Positions 15,806 to 24,946 of a stretch of DNA of 46,169 nucleotides are shown in pieces. The notes beneath the pieces were generated by a model. The model saw nothing but the letters and a program-made list of their open reading frames with translations, had not been told where the DNA came from and made no database searches. The first letter of the stretch is position 1. Each line of letters begins with the position of its first letter. The stretch comes from Candidatus Aegiribacteria sp. (GTDB lineage Bacteria; Fermentibacterota; Fermentibacteria; Fermentibacterales; JCC-6): positions 1 through 46,169 of the forward strand of contig JAIORS010000211.1 of NCBI GenBank assembly GCA_021108005.1, read 5' to 3'. The position numbers were made by a program, and so were the translations under genes.

Positions 15806-17989
15806 ATGAAAAATGTGGTTTTACTTCTAATTGTAACCGTCGCTTCGGTTACCGCAGGACGGTATTCTCTTCTGAATTTCAAACCTGTTAATGATACTGA
15901 AGCTCACAGACTGATGGATTCCGGCTGTGAAATTATTCATGTATACGAAGACGGCTCGGTTGATGTAATTGCCAATGAGCATGATTACACTTCTCTTCTT
16001 GCCACAGGTTTGCCTTTCACTACCCGGATCGATGACCTTGAGAGTTTTTACAGCAGTAGGCTCGATGGCGAATCCATGGGTGGGTATCTCACATGGGACG
16101 AGCTTTCCGTCTGGCTTGACGATCTTCACGATACGTTTCCGAATATCACTAGCGCGCCCACTTCGATAGGAAATACTTACGAAGGAAGGCCGCAGAGGGT
16201 GGTCAAGATATCTTCGAATAACGATTTCTGGACCGACGACCCCTCGCTGCCGAACGTCTGGTACGATGCTCTCATTCATGCAAGAGAACCGGCCAGTATG
16301 CGGAATGTCAGGTTCTTTATGCTGTGGCTCTGCGACAACTACGGGCGAAACGGTTTCTGCGGTCTGCAGGCGACCTGGTTACTTGATAATCGTGAGATCT
16401 GGTGCCTGCCATGTAACAATGTGGACGGCTACGTTTACAACCAGCAGGAGTCTCCCGGCGGTGGCGGGATGCAGAGGAAGAACATGAACTGGAGCGCGGG
16501 AGGCGACGGTGTCGACCTGAACAGGAACTGGACTGTGGGATGGGGAGGCACAGGATCGAGTGGAAGCCCTTCCTCCAGTACGTACAGGGGGACGGCAGCT
16601 CTAAGCGAACCGGAATCGAACAATATCGATGCCTTCTGGCAGAATCATCCACCGGTAGAAATGCATTCCACACACACGTACGGAAACATTCTCATAAGAC
16701 CATGGGGTTACACAGCCAGCCCTCCCCTGCACGATAGTGAATATGATGAGCATGCTGAGATAATGGTTCAATGGGGAACAGGCGAGGTTCACGGACAGTC
16801 CTGGGGCGTACTGTACGCCTCAGCCGGTAACACCCGTGACCACTCCTACGGGCTGTACGACGCCATGAGCTGGAATCACGAAACAGGAGCGGATTTTGCC
16901 GGTTTCTGGCCCTCGTTAACGGAGACTGTCAAGCTTACCCGAAGGAATCTAAGAAGCTATCTCGTAACTGCGTTTCTGGCCGGTTGTCCCCTTGATCCTC
17001 ATGTACCGGGTACTCCTGTAATTGAGAATATCGGATCGGTCAGCACACCCTTTACGATTAACTGGAGTGACGTTCCTGAGGCAGCCTCCTACGCTCTTCA
17101 GGAGCTGTCAGGGTACGAGGTTCTCCTTGATGATAACGGCAGCGGGGGACCTTTTACTATGAATAACTGGTCGACAACAACCTCTCAGTATCACTCCTCT
17201 CCGAGCTGCTACCTCTCGGGGGGAACTGGAACGATAACCTGGACAGAGACCGCCATCATACCGGAAAACGGAGGGGGAAGACTGAGTTTCTGGGCTTATT
17301 ACAACATCCCCAACGGTTCGTGTCAGGGCAGTATTGAAGTTTCAACCGATGGTGGGGCCAACTGGTACTACCTTCAGACTTTCACCCGAAATGACATGAC
17401 ATGGCGTTATAACATCCATGAACTGGACGAATGGCAGGGGGATACACTGAGTTTCAGATGGGAAACCAATGGAAATTCCAGTGATCTTTATATCGATGAT
17501 ATAAAAATAGAGATATGGGAGGAGAACGAATTCGTAGATCTTGGTGTTCCTGTCAGTTCCTATACTTTCGCAACCCATGAGAGTGGAGAATTCTGGTACA
17601 GAACAGTGGCAATGGACCCGGACTTCGGTCCCGGCTGGCCTTCCGATGCGGTTGCGGCACAGGTAACCAGCACAGGTATCTCAGGTGGTGTGGTGGGTAC
17701 TGGAATCACTCGTCTTGGTCATTTCTGCCCCAATCCAGCTTCATGTGCGACCTCGATTCCGATAACGATTTCCTCTGCATCCGAAGGGCTGACCTCACTG
17801 ACCCTTTACGACCTTGCGGGAAGGCAGGTAATTGATCTGTCTTCACAGCTTGAAGGAAGAGGATTGAACACCGTTATCTGGGATTGCAGCGATTCCCGCG
17901 GGAATGCGGTATCCGGAGGTATTTATTTCATCGTTATTGATGCGTCGGACCTTGTGCAGACAAGGAAAATTGTCGTTCTAGAACAGTAG
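15806..17989 (+). CDS. Secreted M14-family zinc carboxypeptidase with T9SS sorting domain
   Basis: The start at 15806 follows AGAAGG and begins a signal peptide (MKNVVLLLIVTVASVTAG), giving 727 aa. The M14 domain (residues about 95-400) has the zinc motif HAREP (His158, Glu161), VDLNRNW with the substrate-binding Asn-Arg, a later zinc-ligand candidate near His287 (EMHSTHTYG), and Glu359 in NHETGADFAG as the probable catalytic Glu. A jelly-roll/MAM-like domain follows (about 440-590). The C-terminal 85 residues are a T9SS sorting domain (CPNPAS, LTLYDLAGRQV, GGIYFIVID, KIVVLEQ). It probably degrades extracellular proteins or peptides. The kinase-like gene starts only 25 nt downstream. Confidence 0.92.
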   Translation: MKNVVLLLIVTVASVTAGRYSLLNFKPVNDTEAHRLMDSGCEIIHVYEDGSVDVIANEHDYTSLLATGLPFTTRIDDLESFYSSRLDGESMGGYLTWDELSVWLDDLHDTFPNITSAPTSIGNTYEGRPQRVVKISSNNDFWTDDPSLPNVWYDALIHAREPASMRNVRFFMLWLCDNYGRNGFCGLQATWLLDNREIWCLPCNNVDGYVYNQQESPGGGGMQRKNMNWSAGGDGVDLNRNWTVGWGGTGSSGSPSSSTYRGTAALSEPESNNIDAFWQNHPPVEMHSTHTYGNILIRPWGYTASPPLHDSEYDEHAEIMVQWGTGEVHGQSWGVLYASAGNTRDHSYGLYDAMSWNHETGADFAGFWPSLTETVKLTRRNLRSYLVTAFLAGCPLDPHVPGTPVIENIGSVSTPFTINWSDVPEAASYALQELSGYEVLLDDNGSGGPFTMNNWSTTTSQYHSSPSCYLSGGTGTITWTETAIIPENGGGRLSFWAYYNIPNGSCQGSIEVSTDGGANWYYLQTFTRNDMTWRYNIHELDEWQGDTLSFRWETNGNSSDLYIDDIKIEIWEENEFVDLGVPVSSYTFATHESGEFWYRTVAMDPDFGPGWPSDAVAAQVTSTGISGGVVGTGITRLGHFCPNPASCATSIPITISSASEGLTSLTLYDLAGRQVIDLSSQLEGRGLNTVIWDCSDSRGNAVSGGIYFIVIDASDLVQTRKIVVLEQ

Positions 17990-18014
17990 TGATTTGATTT
18001 AAGGGGTTATTCAT

Positions 18015-19529
18015 ATGAAGCAGCTGGACGGGATCAGAAATATTCTATCTGCTATCACAGACGCTGTTGTGCTCGTTGATTCCAAGAAACGAATAACTTT
18101 TATGAACGCGGAAGCGGAAAAACTTACAGGATTCAGCGCTGAGGATGCGGCGGGGAAGGATATCTGGGAGGTCTGCGTCTTTATCGAGCAGAATACACGA
18201 AAATCGGTTACAGATGATATAGATGAAATACTGCTAAGGGATGGATACTTGAATTTTCCCGTGGCTACTGTAATCATCCCCAGAAAGGAAGATGAAATAC
18301 TGATAAGAGGAGGTGTCTTCCTGTCAGATCATTCGCTGGGAAATCCTGATGCTATTGAAGGTGTGGTTTTCAGGAATGTCAGCTCAAGATGGTTAATGGA
18401 CACGTCTATGCAGAGAAACCAGAAGGCTGAAGCCATCAGGATTCTTGCAGGAGGTATCGCGGACAACCTGAACGATCTTCTTACAGTTCTCCTGGCGAGG
18501 TTGTCCGTGATAAGCAGAAACCATAATGACAGAACCGCCGTTTTCAGGTCCATCCGCGATTCGAAGAAGATTATCGGCAAGATCAGTTCGATGATATCCA
18601 GTCTATCTCCCAGAGAGGATCCGGGGAACATTAACAGTAAGAATATCTGTCTTTTTAAGAATGTCATCAGGAGCAGCCTGGAAATTTTTACTGCTGCTTT
18701 TCCAGATCTTAATATAGAGCTGGCCTATCCTGACCGGACAGGTTATACAAGCATTCCTTCCGGGTTTGTGGAGCAGATAGTCGTGAACCTCATTATGAAT
18801 GCCGGGGAGGCAGTCAGTGGTGATGGCACCATAAGTATCACAGCGTGCAGGATAGATCTTCCGCAGGAAATAAAACCTGTAAATGCGGGAAGCTACGTAA
18901 TTCTATCTGTAAATGACGATGGATGCGGTATTTCAGACGAGAATCTTACCAGAATTATTGATCCATTCTACACCACCAAGCGAAAGCAGGGCGGTCTCGG
19001 ATTATCTGCCGTATATTCAATTGTGAACAGTTATAAAGGCTATATCGCTGTCAGATCCAAACTTGGTGAGGGTTCGTCTTTTTCTGTATATCTGCCGGCA
19101 GCCCCTGGAATTGTTACTGAGACCGCCAGCGATGTTATCCCCGGAGTTTTTATCGCAGGCTTTGAACAAATGGAGGAACAGCTGCTCAGCAGAATTCTGG
19201 AAGCAGTTGGCTGTACAGTTTTGCCTGTAACAGCTGAAAGTATTAAGGAAAATTCGATTCCGGAAGATGCAAAGGCTGCGGAGTATAAGCTACTGCTGAC
19301 CGATTACGATTTCTATATGTCAGAAATCGACCTGTTCACAGATTTGGATATCCTGGAAAATGTGAAAATCGCTGTCATTAACGAATCTTATCATGTACCG
19401 GATAACGTGGATTCGAACATAGTGTTCATCAGAAGGCCTTTAGGGATTGACAGTGTTGCCGCGGCTGTTACCAGGTGCGCCTGGGCAAGGCCTGTAGAAA
19501 CGGTGAAGGTTGGCGGAAGTGAAGATTAA
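18015..19529 (+). CDS. PAS-histidine-kinase-like protein lacking the phospho-acceptor histidine
   Basis: The 504-aa protein has no signal peptide. Residues 5-120 form a PAS domain (ILSAITDAVVLVDSKKRITFMN). The dimerisation helix reads LAGGIADNLNDLL where kinases of this type have GGIAHDFNNLL, so the His is Asp150. The ATPase domain is well kept: N box NLIMNAGEA, G1 DDGCGIS, F box DPFYTTK, G2 GGLGLS, ending in GSSFSVYLP. The tail (about 375-500) looks like a degenerate receiver with LLLTDYDF but without the usual acidic pair. AGGGG precedes the ATG. It overlaps the first zinc-ribbon gene, which points to an operon. It probably binds ATP but cannot autophosphorylate in the normal way. Confidence 0.8.
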   Translation: MKQLDGIRNILSAITDAVVLVDSKKRITFMNAEAEKLTGFSAEDAAGKDIWEVCVFIEQNTRKSVTDDIDEILLRDGYLNFPVATVIIPRKEDEILIRGGVFLSDHSLGNPDAIEGVVFRNVSSRWLMDTSMQRNQKAEAIRILAGGIADNLNDLLTVLLARLSVISRNHNDRTAVFRSIRDSKKIIGKISSMISSLSPREDPGNINSKNICLFKNVIRSSLEIFTAAFPDLNIELAYPDRTGYTSIPSGFVEQIVVNLIMNAGEAVSGDGTISITACRIDLPQEIKPVNAGSYVILSVNDDGCGISDENLTRIIDPFYTTKRKQGGLGLSAVYSIVNSYKGYIAVRSKLGEGSSFSVYLPAAPGIVTETASDVIPGVFIAGFEQMEEQLLSRILEAVGCTVLPVTAESIKENSIPEDAKAAEYKLLLTDYDFYMSEIDLFTDLDILENVKIAVINESYHVPDNVDSNIVFIRRPLGIDSVAAAVTRCAWARPVETVKVGGSED

Positions 19530-20214
19530 CTGTACACAGTGCGGGGCAGAACAGGTTGTTATTGAAAGCAATTTTTTCCTCAGATGTCCCTACTGTGACG
19601 CCAGGATTATCGTTGATCCTCCTGAGAATACTCCGGCATTGATCGAACCAGCCGTTCGGGAAGAATATGTAAGGAGGCTCTTTCCAACAGATATGGTCTC
19701 ATCGGTGGAAATGAAATACTTTCCGTATCTGGAGAATGACCTGTCTTCCGTTAGAGAAATTCACCCCTGCTTCAGCCAGCCCTGGCAGGAGCTTGAAGAT
19801 TACCTTCCCCCGTCCGGGGACAGGAAGATATTTGATGAAAGCCTCGCGGAGCCTGACCAGCTGATACCATTTGACAAGGATATGGCTGAAGAAAGCGGGA
19901 GCAGGATAGTTTTTCACCCGTTGTATGTTGTCATGCTGAAACTTGAAGGTTACGGAGAAGGTTTGCTGGTAGACGGTGTATCCGGAAAACTCATCAGCGA
20001 ATCCCCTTTGGTGGAAAATGATGATGATTCGGTGCAGAAACTGTACAGAACTTTTTTAATAACTCTGGCTGCTGGCCTTGTTTTCACGGTTCCCGTCTAT
20101 TTCCTTACAAAGGGTTTCAGTGAGTTCTTTCTTTCCGGAATCTGGACATTCATGATCATTGTCTCTCTGGTTCTGGCATTCTATCATTTCAAGATAAAGA
20201 CTGGCAGAAGATGA
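19510..20214 (+). CDS. Zinc-ribbon membrane protein of unknown function, paralog 1
   Basis: I do not recognise the family by name. The N-terminus is a zinc ribbon (CTQC and CPYC, 17 residues between pairs). The middle is soluble and contains FHPLYVVMLKLEGYGEGLLVDGVSG, which matches a region in paralog 2 of the form Y-x-P-L-W...G...VDG-x-[ST]-G. The C-terminus has two transmembrane segments and a basic tail (KIKTGRR). The start is TTG 19510 or GTG 19519, and either overlaps the preceding kinase-like gene. It overlaps paralog 2 by 4 nt (ATGA). It probably sits in the inner membrane with the ribbon in the cytoplasm. Confidence 0.75.
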   Translation: MAEVKINCTQCGAEQVVIESNFFLRCPYCDARIIVDPPENTPALIEPAVREEYVRRLFPTDMVSSVEMKYFPYLENDLSSVREIHPCFSQPWQELEDYLPPSGDRKIFDESLAEPDQLIPFDKDMAEESGSRIVFHPLYVVMLKLEGYGEGLLVDGVSGKLISESPLVENDDDSVQKLYRTFLITLAAGLVFTVPVYFLTKGFSEFFLSGIWTFMIIVSLVLAFYHFKIKTGRR

Positions 20215-21287
20215 ACAAAGTAACAGTCGCCTTTACCTGTCCATCGTGCGCCGGACCCCTCAGTATTCGAGAAGGGGATACCCATACAATCTGCCCGAAC
20301 TGTGCCAGCAGCCTGCTGCTTCCGAATGCGGTGAGCAGATACGTGCTGCCATCAACGGTAGAGGCTATAAATATTCTCCGGTCGGTGCGAAGTGAACTTA
20401 AGAAAGTGAATTCCGACAGCATTGGGAAGGCCAGGGTAAGTAAACCGGTGCTTTATTATGTACCTTTCTGGCACTGCAACGCACAGGCAAACGGTTACAT
20501 ACTGGGAGTGGAGCCCGTTTATCATGAAAGAGAAATTCCCACAATCGATACTGACGGTCGGAATCCAGCTGCTCGTATCGTTTCAATCACCAGAAAGGTT
20601 AAGACTCGAACGGGATCCAACGCTATTGAGCGGGAGGTTCAGCTGTCCGGAAGCGTGAACATAAGCGCGGCTGACCTCGAACCCCTAGGCATCCCCACTC
20701 TTTCATCCGACTCGCAGCTTTCCATACAGGGGCTTGATATCCAACGTACTACTCTTCCTGAGGGGCTGGAAGTTCTTGAGGATGAGAGTTCCAGAAACGG
20801 TGTATTCGTTGATCCGGTCATTACCGTTGCCGATGCCCATGAGCAGACAGCCAGTTATTTCAGCAGACTTGCCTCAGGTGTCGGTTTCGGACTCGAAGAG
20901 AGGTGGGAATATATTGTCATTTCCGGATATCGTGACGCACTTGTTTATTATCCTCTATGGATAACCGATTTCAGATTCGATGGGAGATCCTATCAGGTGG
21001 TTGTTGATGGGCGTTCTGGAAGTGTTCTGCGCGGAAGGTTCCCATCCTCAGGCAAGGACAAAAAAATTATTACCATCGCTGCCGCACTGCTATGGGCCGG
21101 GATTCTTCCTTTCATTCTTGATCTTCTTTTCAGTGGACAACTCAATTACAAAACCCCCTCCGGGAATCAGTCCAGCTGTTTACCGACAATTATTCTCATT
21201 ATGAGTGCCCTGGCATACGGAACCTGGCATCTACTTAAAATACTTGGCAGAGTGGTTGGAAAAGGAAACGATCATGTTATTTACTAA
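20211..21287 (+). CDS. Zinc-ribbon membrane protein of unknown function, paralog 2
   Basis: The 358-aa protein starts with a zinc ribbon (CPSC...CPNC) and has two repeats of the triad's core motif, YYVPFWHCNAQANGYI and YYPLWITDFRFDGRSY, the latter followed by VVVDGRSGSV. The pattern resembles the Y-x-P-[VL]-W...VNGQTGK motif of other zinc-ribbon membrane proteins that I recall only as uncharacterised. Two transmembrane segments lie near the C-terminus, around LLWAGILPFILDLL and TIILIMSALAYGTWHLL. The ATG overlaps the stop of paralog 1, so they are translationally coupled. Function is unknown. Confidence 0.78.
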   Translation: MNKVTVAFTCPSCAGPLSIREGDTHTICPNCASSLLLPNAVSRYVLPSTVEAINILRSVRSELKKVNSDSIGKARVSKPVLYYVPFWHCNAQANGYILGVEPVYHEREIPTIDTDGRNPAARIVSITRKVKTRTGSNAIEREVQLSGSVNISAADLEPLGIPTLSSDSQLSIQGLDIQRTTLPEGLEVLEDESSRNGVFVDPVITVADAHEQTASYFSRLASGVGFGLEERWEYIVISGYRDALVYYPLWITDFRFDGRSYQVVVDGRSGSVLRGRFPSSGKDKKIITIAAALLWAGILPFILDLLFSGQLNYKTPSGNQSSCLPTIILIMSALAYGTWHLLKILGRVVGKGNDHVIY

Positions 21288-21310
21288 TTTTATCAGGATG
21301 GTTATTTCCG

Positions 21311-21991
21311 ATGCGACGTAATATTTCAAAGATGACTCTTCTTCGATGTTCCAACTGCGGAAGCGATCTTCGTGGGCTTTCTTCAGATGTTGTTTTTTAC
21401 TGCTCTGAGTGCGGCAGATGCTGGATTTCCGGCGAACGGTTCGAACCAGTCAGTATTGAATTCATGAGGGATAGTGATTCCAGCTCTGTTTTCCTGCCTT
21501 TTTGGAGAGTTGACGCTACCGTTACCATACACAGCCGCTTATCCCGCAAGAAATCTTTGACATCGGGAGTTAATGGACCCAGGAAATTCACCGGCAGGGA
21601 AAGAGGGCTTACAGAGTCCGACTCAGGCTATCACAAAGACAGATTCATTTTTCCGGCATTTTCGACAAGCCTGGTTCTCTCCACCGGAGTCAGAATGCAC
21701 GGAGAGAACTTCCTGCCTGAGGAAATGGAGCATGGGAAACGTTTCAGCGTAATCGGCGGTTCTGTAGGAAGGGATGATGCCGTTTCTCTGGCCAGAGGGG
21801 TTGCTGTGGGTGTTGAGGTCAACAGATCTGATTTCCTTGCATCGGTTGACCTTGATATCGAAGTTCACGCGGCAGGTATTTATGCAATCGGGTGTACGCC
21901 CGAGAAAACCGTTTTCAGTATCAACGGCTCGAAAATCGGTATTCCCTACACTGCCGCACCGGATTCCGATGAATATTTTAAGCGGAGTTAA
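21311..21991 (+). CDS. Zinc-ribbon protein of unknown function, paralog 3 (no membrane segment)
   Basis: The 226-aa protein has an N-terminal ribbon (CSNC...CSEC, then GRCW) and then VFLPFWRVDATVTIH, equivalent to the PFW motif of paralog 2. Unlike paralogs 1 and 2 it has no transmembrane segment, so it may be a soluble partner. It begins 23 nt after paralog 2 and ends the probable operon. GGATGG lies ahead of the ATG. Another start could be MTLLRCSNC, 7 codons further in. Function is unknown. Confidence 0.72.
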   Translation: MRRNISKMTLLRCSNCGSDLRGLSSDVVFYCSECGRCWISGERFEPVSIEFMRDSDSSSVFLPFWRVDATVTIHSRLSRKKSLTSGVNGPRKFTGRERGLTESDSGYHKDRFIFPAFSTSLVLSTGVRMHGENFLPEEMEHGKRFSVIGGSVGRDDAVSLARGVAVGVEVNRSDFLASVDLDIEVHAAGIYAIGCTPEKTVFSINGSKIGIPYTAAPDSDEYFKRS

Positions 21992-22019
21992 ATAAATTTT
22001 TCATATAGTTCTCACCTTC

Positions 22020-22048
22020 TTGACTGAAGAAGGTTTAATATCTAATGT
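22020..22048 (+). promoter_or_regulatory. Possible promoter of the yebC-ruv-queH operon
   Basis: TTGACT (22020-22025) is followed after 17 nt by TAATGT (22043-22048), about 52 nt before the yebC ATG. The -10 box is weak. A 7-bp hairpin (22014-22034) overlaps the -35 box. Confidence 0.35.
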
Positions 22049-22099
22049 TGATATTACAGAAGGAAGAAATCGGATAGTTTTACTGAACAGGAGTAATGC

Positions 22100-22828
22100 A
22101 TGTCAGGACACAATAAATGGAGCAGTATAAAACATAAGAAATCGAAAGCTGACGCTGCGAGGGGCAAGATTTTCAGTAGACTGGTTAAAGAGATATCTGT
22201 TGCCGCAAGGGAGGGTGGAGGAGACGTAGAAACGAACGCCCGATTAAGGGTTGGGGTAGAGACCGCGAAATCCCACAATATGCCTTCCGACAATATAGAG
22301 CGGGCTATAAAGAGAGGGACAGGCGCCCTTGAAGGCATCACTTACGAGGAAATGACATACGAAGCCTACGGCCCTGGCGGAGTCGCGATAATCATTGAAG
22401 TACTGACGGATAACAAGAACAGAACCGCAGCGGAAATAAGACATTCCCTCTCAAAGCATGGCGGTCATCTCGGTTCAAGGAACAGTGTAGCCTATATGTT
22501 CAACAGGGTCGGAAAGATAATCATCGATGGTGCCAGGTATTCCGAGGACCAGGTACTTGAGGCAGGCCTTGAAGCCGGTCTTGAAGACGTCCAGACAATT
22601 GATGATATAATAGTAGCTTCAACTTCGCCTTCAGATGTATTCGATGTTAAGAATGCCCTGGTGGAGATGGGTGTAGTACCTGAAAGCGCAGAGGTTACAA
22701 AGGAACCGGATAACTTTATAGGGTTAAGCTCCAGGGAAGCTGAAAAGGCTGTTGCTCTTCTTGAAATACTTGAAGAAAATGATGATGTTCAGGCGATTCA
22801 TACCAATTTTGAGATACAGGAGGATTAA
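22100..22828 (+). CDS. yebC: YebC/PmpR/TACO1-family protein
   Basis: This 242-aa protein starts with the family signature MSGHNKWSSIKHKK and has the conserved VAAREGG, TYEAYGPGG and NRTAAEIRH segments. The family was described as DNA-binding regulators. More recent work on YebC and TACO1 points to a ribosome-associated factor that relieves stalling at proline stretches. It is the first gene of a tight cluster with ruvC, ruvA, ruvB and queH, a common arrangement. AGGAG precedes the ATG. Confidence 0.95.
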   Translation: MSGHNKWSSIKHKKSKADAARGKIFSRLVKEISVAAREGGGDVETNARLRVGVETAKSHNMPSDNIERAIKRGTGALEGITYEEMTYEAYGPGGVAIIIEVLTDNKNRTAAEIRHSLSKHGGHLGSRNSVAYMFNRVGKIIIDGARYSEDQVLEAGLEAGLEDVQTIDDIIVASTSPSDVFDVKNALVEMGVVPESAEVTKEPDNFIGLSSREAEKAVALLEILEENDDVQAIHTNFEIQED

Positions 22829-23359
22829 TTGCCTGAAACTGGATCTTCCATCTATATGGGTATAGATCCCGGGTTGGGCACAACAGGATACGGAGTGCTT
22901 CGCTTCTCATCCGGTTACATCGAACTTCTTGACGGCGGGACAATAACATCATCAGCAAATGATACGCTTCCCGAAAGACTGAATGAACTCTATTGCGGAA
23001 TGCTGGAGATTATTAATAAATACAGCCTGGTAGCAATGGGGCTTGAGAAGATATATGCTCATTACAAGCATCCGTCTACGGCAATAAAAATGGCGCATGC
23101 CCGTGGTGTATTGAGTCTTGCGGCTGTTCGAAGTGAAGTACGCGTTGTTTCTTTGCCTTCTACAAGAATAAAGAAGCTTGTTACAGGGAACGGGAGAGCC
23201 AGCAAGGAACAGGTATCAGGCATGGTCAGGCATCTCCTTGGTTTGACCGTTGAAATACGACCGGACGATGTTTCAGATGCCCTTGCCATTGCAATAGCTG
23301 CTTACGAAAGTGAAAAAAATGATAGAAAGTTTAAGGGGCTCAGTAGAAAGAACGGTTAA
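22829..23359 (+). CDS. ruvC: Holliday-junction resolvase RuvC
   Basis: RuvC is the endonuclease that cuts four-way junctions, working with the RuvAB motor. This 176-aa protein shows the RNase H-fold catalytic acids: GIDPGLGTTGYG near residue 13, LEKIY in the middle, and DDVSDALAIA near the end. The start is a TTG directly after the yebC stop, with AGGAGG at 22818-22823 and 5-nt spacing. No ATG precedes the first catalytic Asp except Met10, which would cut into strand 1. Confidence 0.95.
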   Translation: MPETGSSIYMGIDPGLGTTGYGVLRFSSGYIELLDGGTITSSANDTLPERLNELYCGMLEIINKYSLVAMGLEKIYAHYKHPSTAIKMAHARGVLSLAAVRSEVRVVSLPSTRIKKLVTGNGRASKEQVSGMVRHLLGLTVEIRPDDVSDALAIAIAAYESEKNDRKFKGLSRKNG

Positions 23360-23918
23360 TTCCACCATTCATATTAGAACCGGTTCGTTCGTTATCGGGA
23401 TTCTGACTCCGGGCTACTTTTTCAGAAGTGTAACCGCGGGACAGGAGCTTGATATCCCGGTTTACCTGCATCTACAGCTTGAAGGTAATCGTGTAGTTCC
23501 CCTGTTGGTGGGGTTTCCAGAAGTTCGCGACAGGGAATTCTTCGAGAAATTCATCTCGGTATCCGGTGTGGGAGTTAAGGCCGCCGTTAAAGCGCTTGAA
23601 AAACCTCCTTATAGAATTGCTTCGGCAATAGCCTCGGAGGACTACGATTACCTGACAACTCTGCCCGGAATAGGAAAGAAGAGGGCCAGGCAGATAGTAG
23701 CAGGACTTCAGGAACAGATGAAGAAAATGTATGGAGCTGTTTCGTCCGTCGGTGACATTCCAGATACACATGGCGAAGCCAGAGCGGTTCTCAGGCAGCT
23801 TGGCGTGCCTGTAGCTGAAGCGGATAAATTAATTGAAATGGCCTGCAGCGAGCTTGACTCCGGAGCCGGGATATCGACTGTTGTTAAACGCGCGATGAGA
23901 ATCAGGAGCAGAAAGTGA
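23319..23918 (+). CDS. ruvA: Holliday-junction DNA helicase subunit RuvA
   Basis: RuvA is the junction-binding partner of RuvB. The 199-aa protein begins MIESLRG, matching the MIGRLRG start of the family, so the ATG at 23319 is preferred over the GTG at 23310. It overlaps ruvC by 41 nt. The two helix-hairpin-helix motifs are clear: SVSGVGVKAAVKAL and TLPGIGKKRARQIVAGL. Domain I is more divergent than usual (GYFFRSVTAGQELD instead of GYEV...), and the C-terminal UBA-like domain (GEARAVLRQLGV) that contacts RuvB is present. Confidence 0.92.
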   Translation: MIESLRGSVERTVNSTIHIRTGSFVIGILTPGYFFRSVTAGQELDIPVYLHLQLEGNRVVPLLVGFPEVRDREFFEKFISVSGVGVKAAVKALEKPPYRIASAIASEDYDYLTTLPGIGKKRARQIVAGLQEQMKKMYGAVSSVGDIPDTHGEARAVLRQLGVPVAEADKLIEMACSELDSGAGISTVVKRAMRIRSRK

Positions 23919-24946
23919 GCAGAGAATCAATCATCTCAGGAGAAGCTCAGAGGATCGATGAGACTGCTGACGAAACCACACTGCCTTCTCTCAGGCCTGA
24001 AAACCTGAATGAATACATCGGTCAGAAAGCTGTAATACAGAAGCTGACAATCGCGATAAAGGCTGCTCTTGGCAGAGGAGAACCCCTTGATCACATTCTG
24101 TTTCACGGGCCTCCCGGCCTTGGTAAAACCACACTGGCTCATATCGTTTCCAATGAAATGAACGCTGGTCTTATTTGTACTTCCGGACCCGCTCTTGAAA
24201 GGGCAGCCGATCTGGTTGGAATCCTGACCAACCTGCAGCAGGGGGATATCCTCTTTATTGATGAGATTCACAGGCTTCCCAGGGTGGTGGAGGAGTACCT
24301 CTATCCGGCAATGGAGGATTTCGTCATTGATATCGTGCTGGATCCCGGTCCCCATGCAAGAACGGTAAGACTTGATCTTGCCGAGTTCACGATTGTTGGC
24401 GCTACCACCCGCGCGGGTCTTATTACCGGACCCTTGAGAAACAGGTTCGGCCTGTCACTTCATATGCAGTTTTACAATACAGATGAATTGGCGGAGATAA
24501 TCAGAAGATCATCCCGTATACTGAACCTGGAATTGACCGATGGAGGAGCTGAAACCATAGCGTTACGGTCCCGGGGCACTCCCAGAATCTGCAACAGATT
24601 ACTAAAGAGGGTAAGGGATTTCGCCCAGGTTGAAGGCAAGGATGTGGTTACTGAGGACGTCGCTGTGGAGGCCATGGATATTCATGGTGTAGACGAAGCC
24701 GGTCTTGACAGTCTTGATAGAAAGTACCTCAGTGTCATAATAAAGCAGTATACCGGAGGCCCCGTTGGAGTCGCAGCCCTGGCGGCAACCCTTAACGAAG
24801 AAAAGGATACTCTGATCGATGTTGTTGAGCCGTTTCTTCTTATTTCAGGATTTTTAAACCGCACGAGCAGGGGAAGAATGACTACCATCAAAGCTTACAG
24901 TCATCTGGGGTTGAAGTACAGCATACAGGAAGAACTCCCTTTGTGA
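23915..24946 (+). CDS. ruvB: Holliday-junction branch-migration ATPase RuvB
   Basis: This 343-aa AAA+ motor drives branch migration with RuvA. Motifs seen are LRPENLNEYIGQ, Walker A GPPGLGKTTLAH, Walker B LFIDEIHRL, sensor I VGATTRAG with the following LRNRFG, and a C-terminal winged helix (GGPVGVAALAATL...FLNRTSRGR). The start is GTG, overlapping the ruvA stop by 4 nt (GTGA). Confidence 0.97.
   Translation: MSRESIISGEAQRIDETADETTLPSLRPENLNEYIGQKAVIQKLTIAIKAALGRGEPLDHILFHGPPGLGKTTLAHIVSNEMNAGLICTSGPALERAADLVGILTNLQQGDILFIDEIHRLPRVVEEYLYPAMEDFVIDIVLDPGPHARTVRLDLAEFTIVGATTRAGLITGPLRNRFGLSLHMQFYNTDELAEIIRRSSRILNLELTDGGAETIALRSRGTPRICNRLLKRVRDFAQVEGKDVVTEDVAVEAMDIHGVDEAGLDSLDRKYLSVIIKQYTGGPVGVAALAATLNEEKDTLIDVVEPFLLISGFLNRTSRGRMTTIKAYSHLGLKYSIQEELPL

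Noticed and set aside
22014-22034. 7-bp hairpin after the zinc-ribbon operon as a terminator
   Set aside because: The stem is short, no T-run follows, and it overlaps a possible -35 box.
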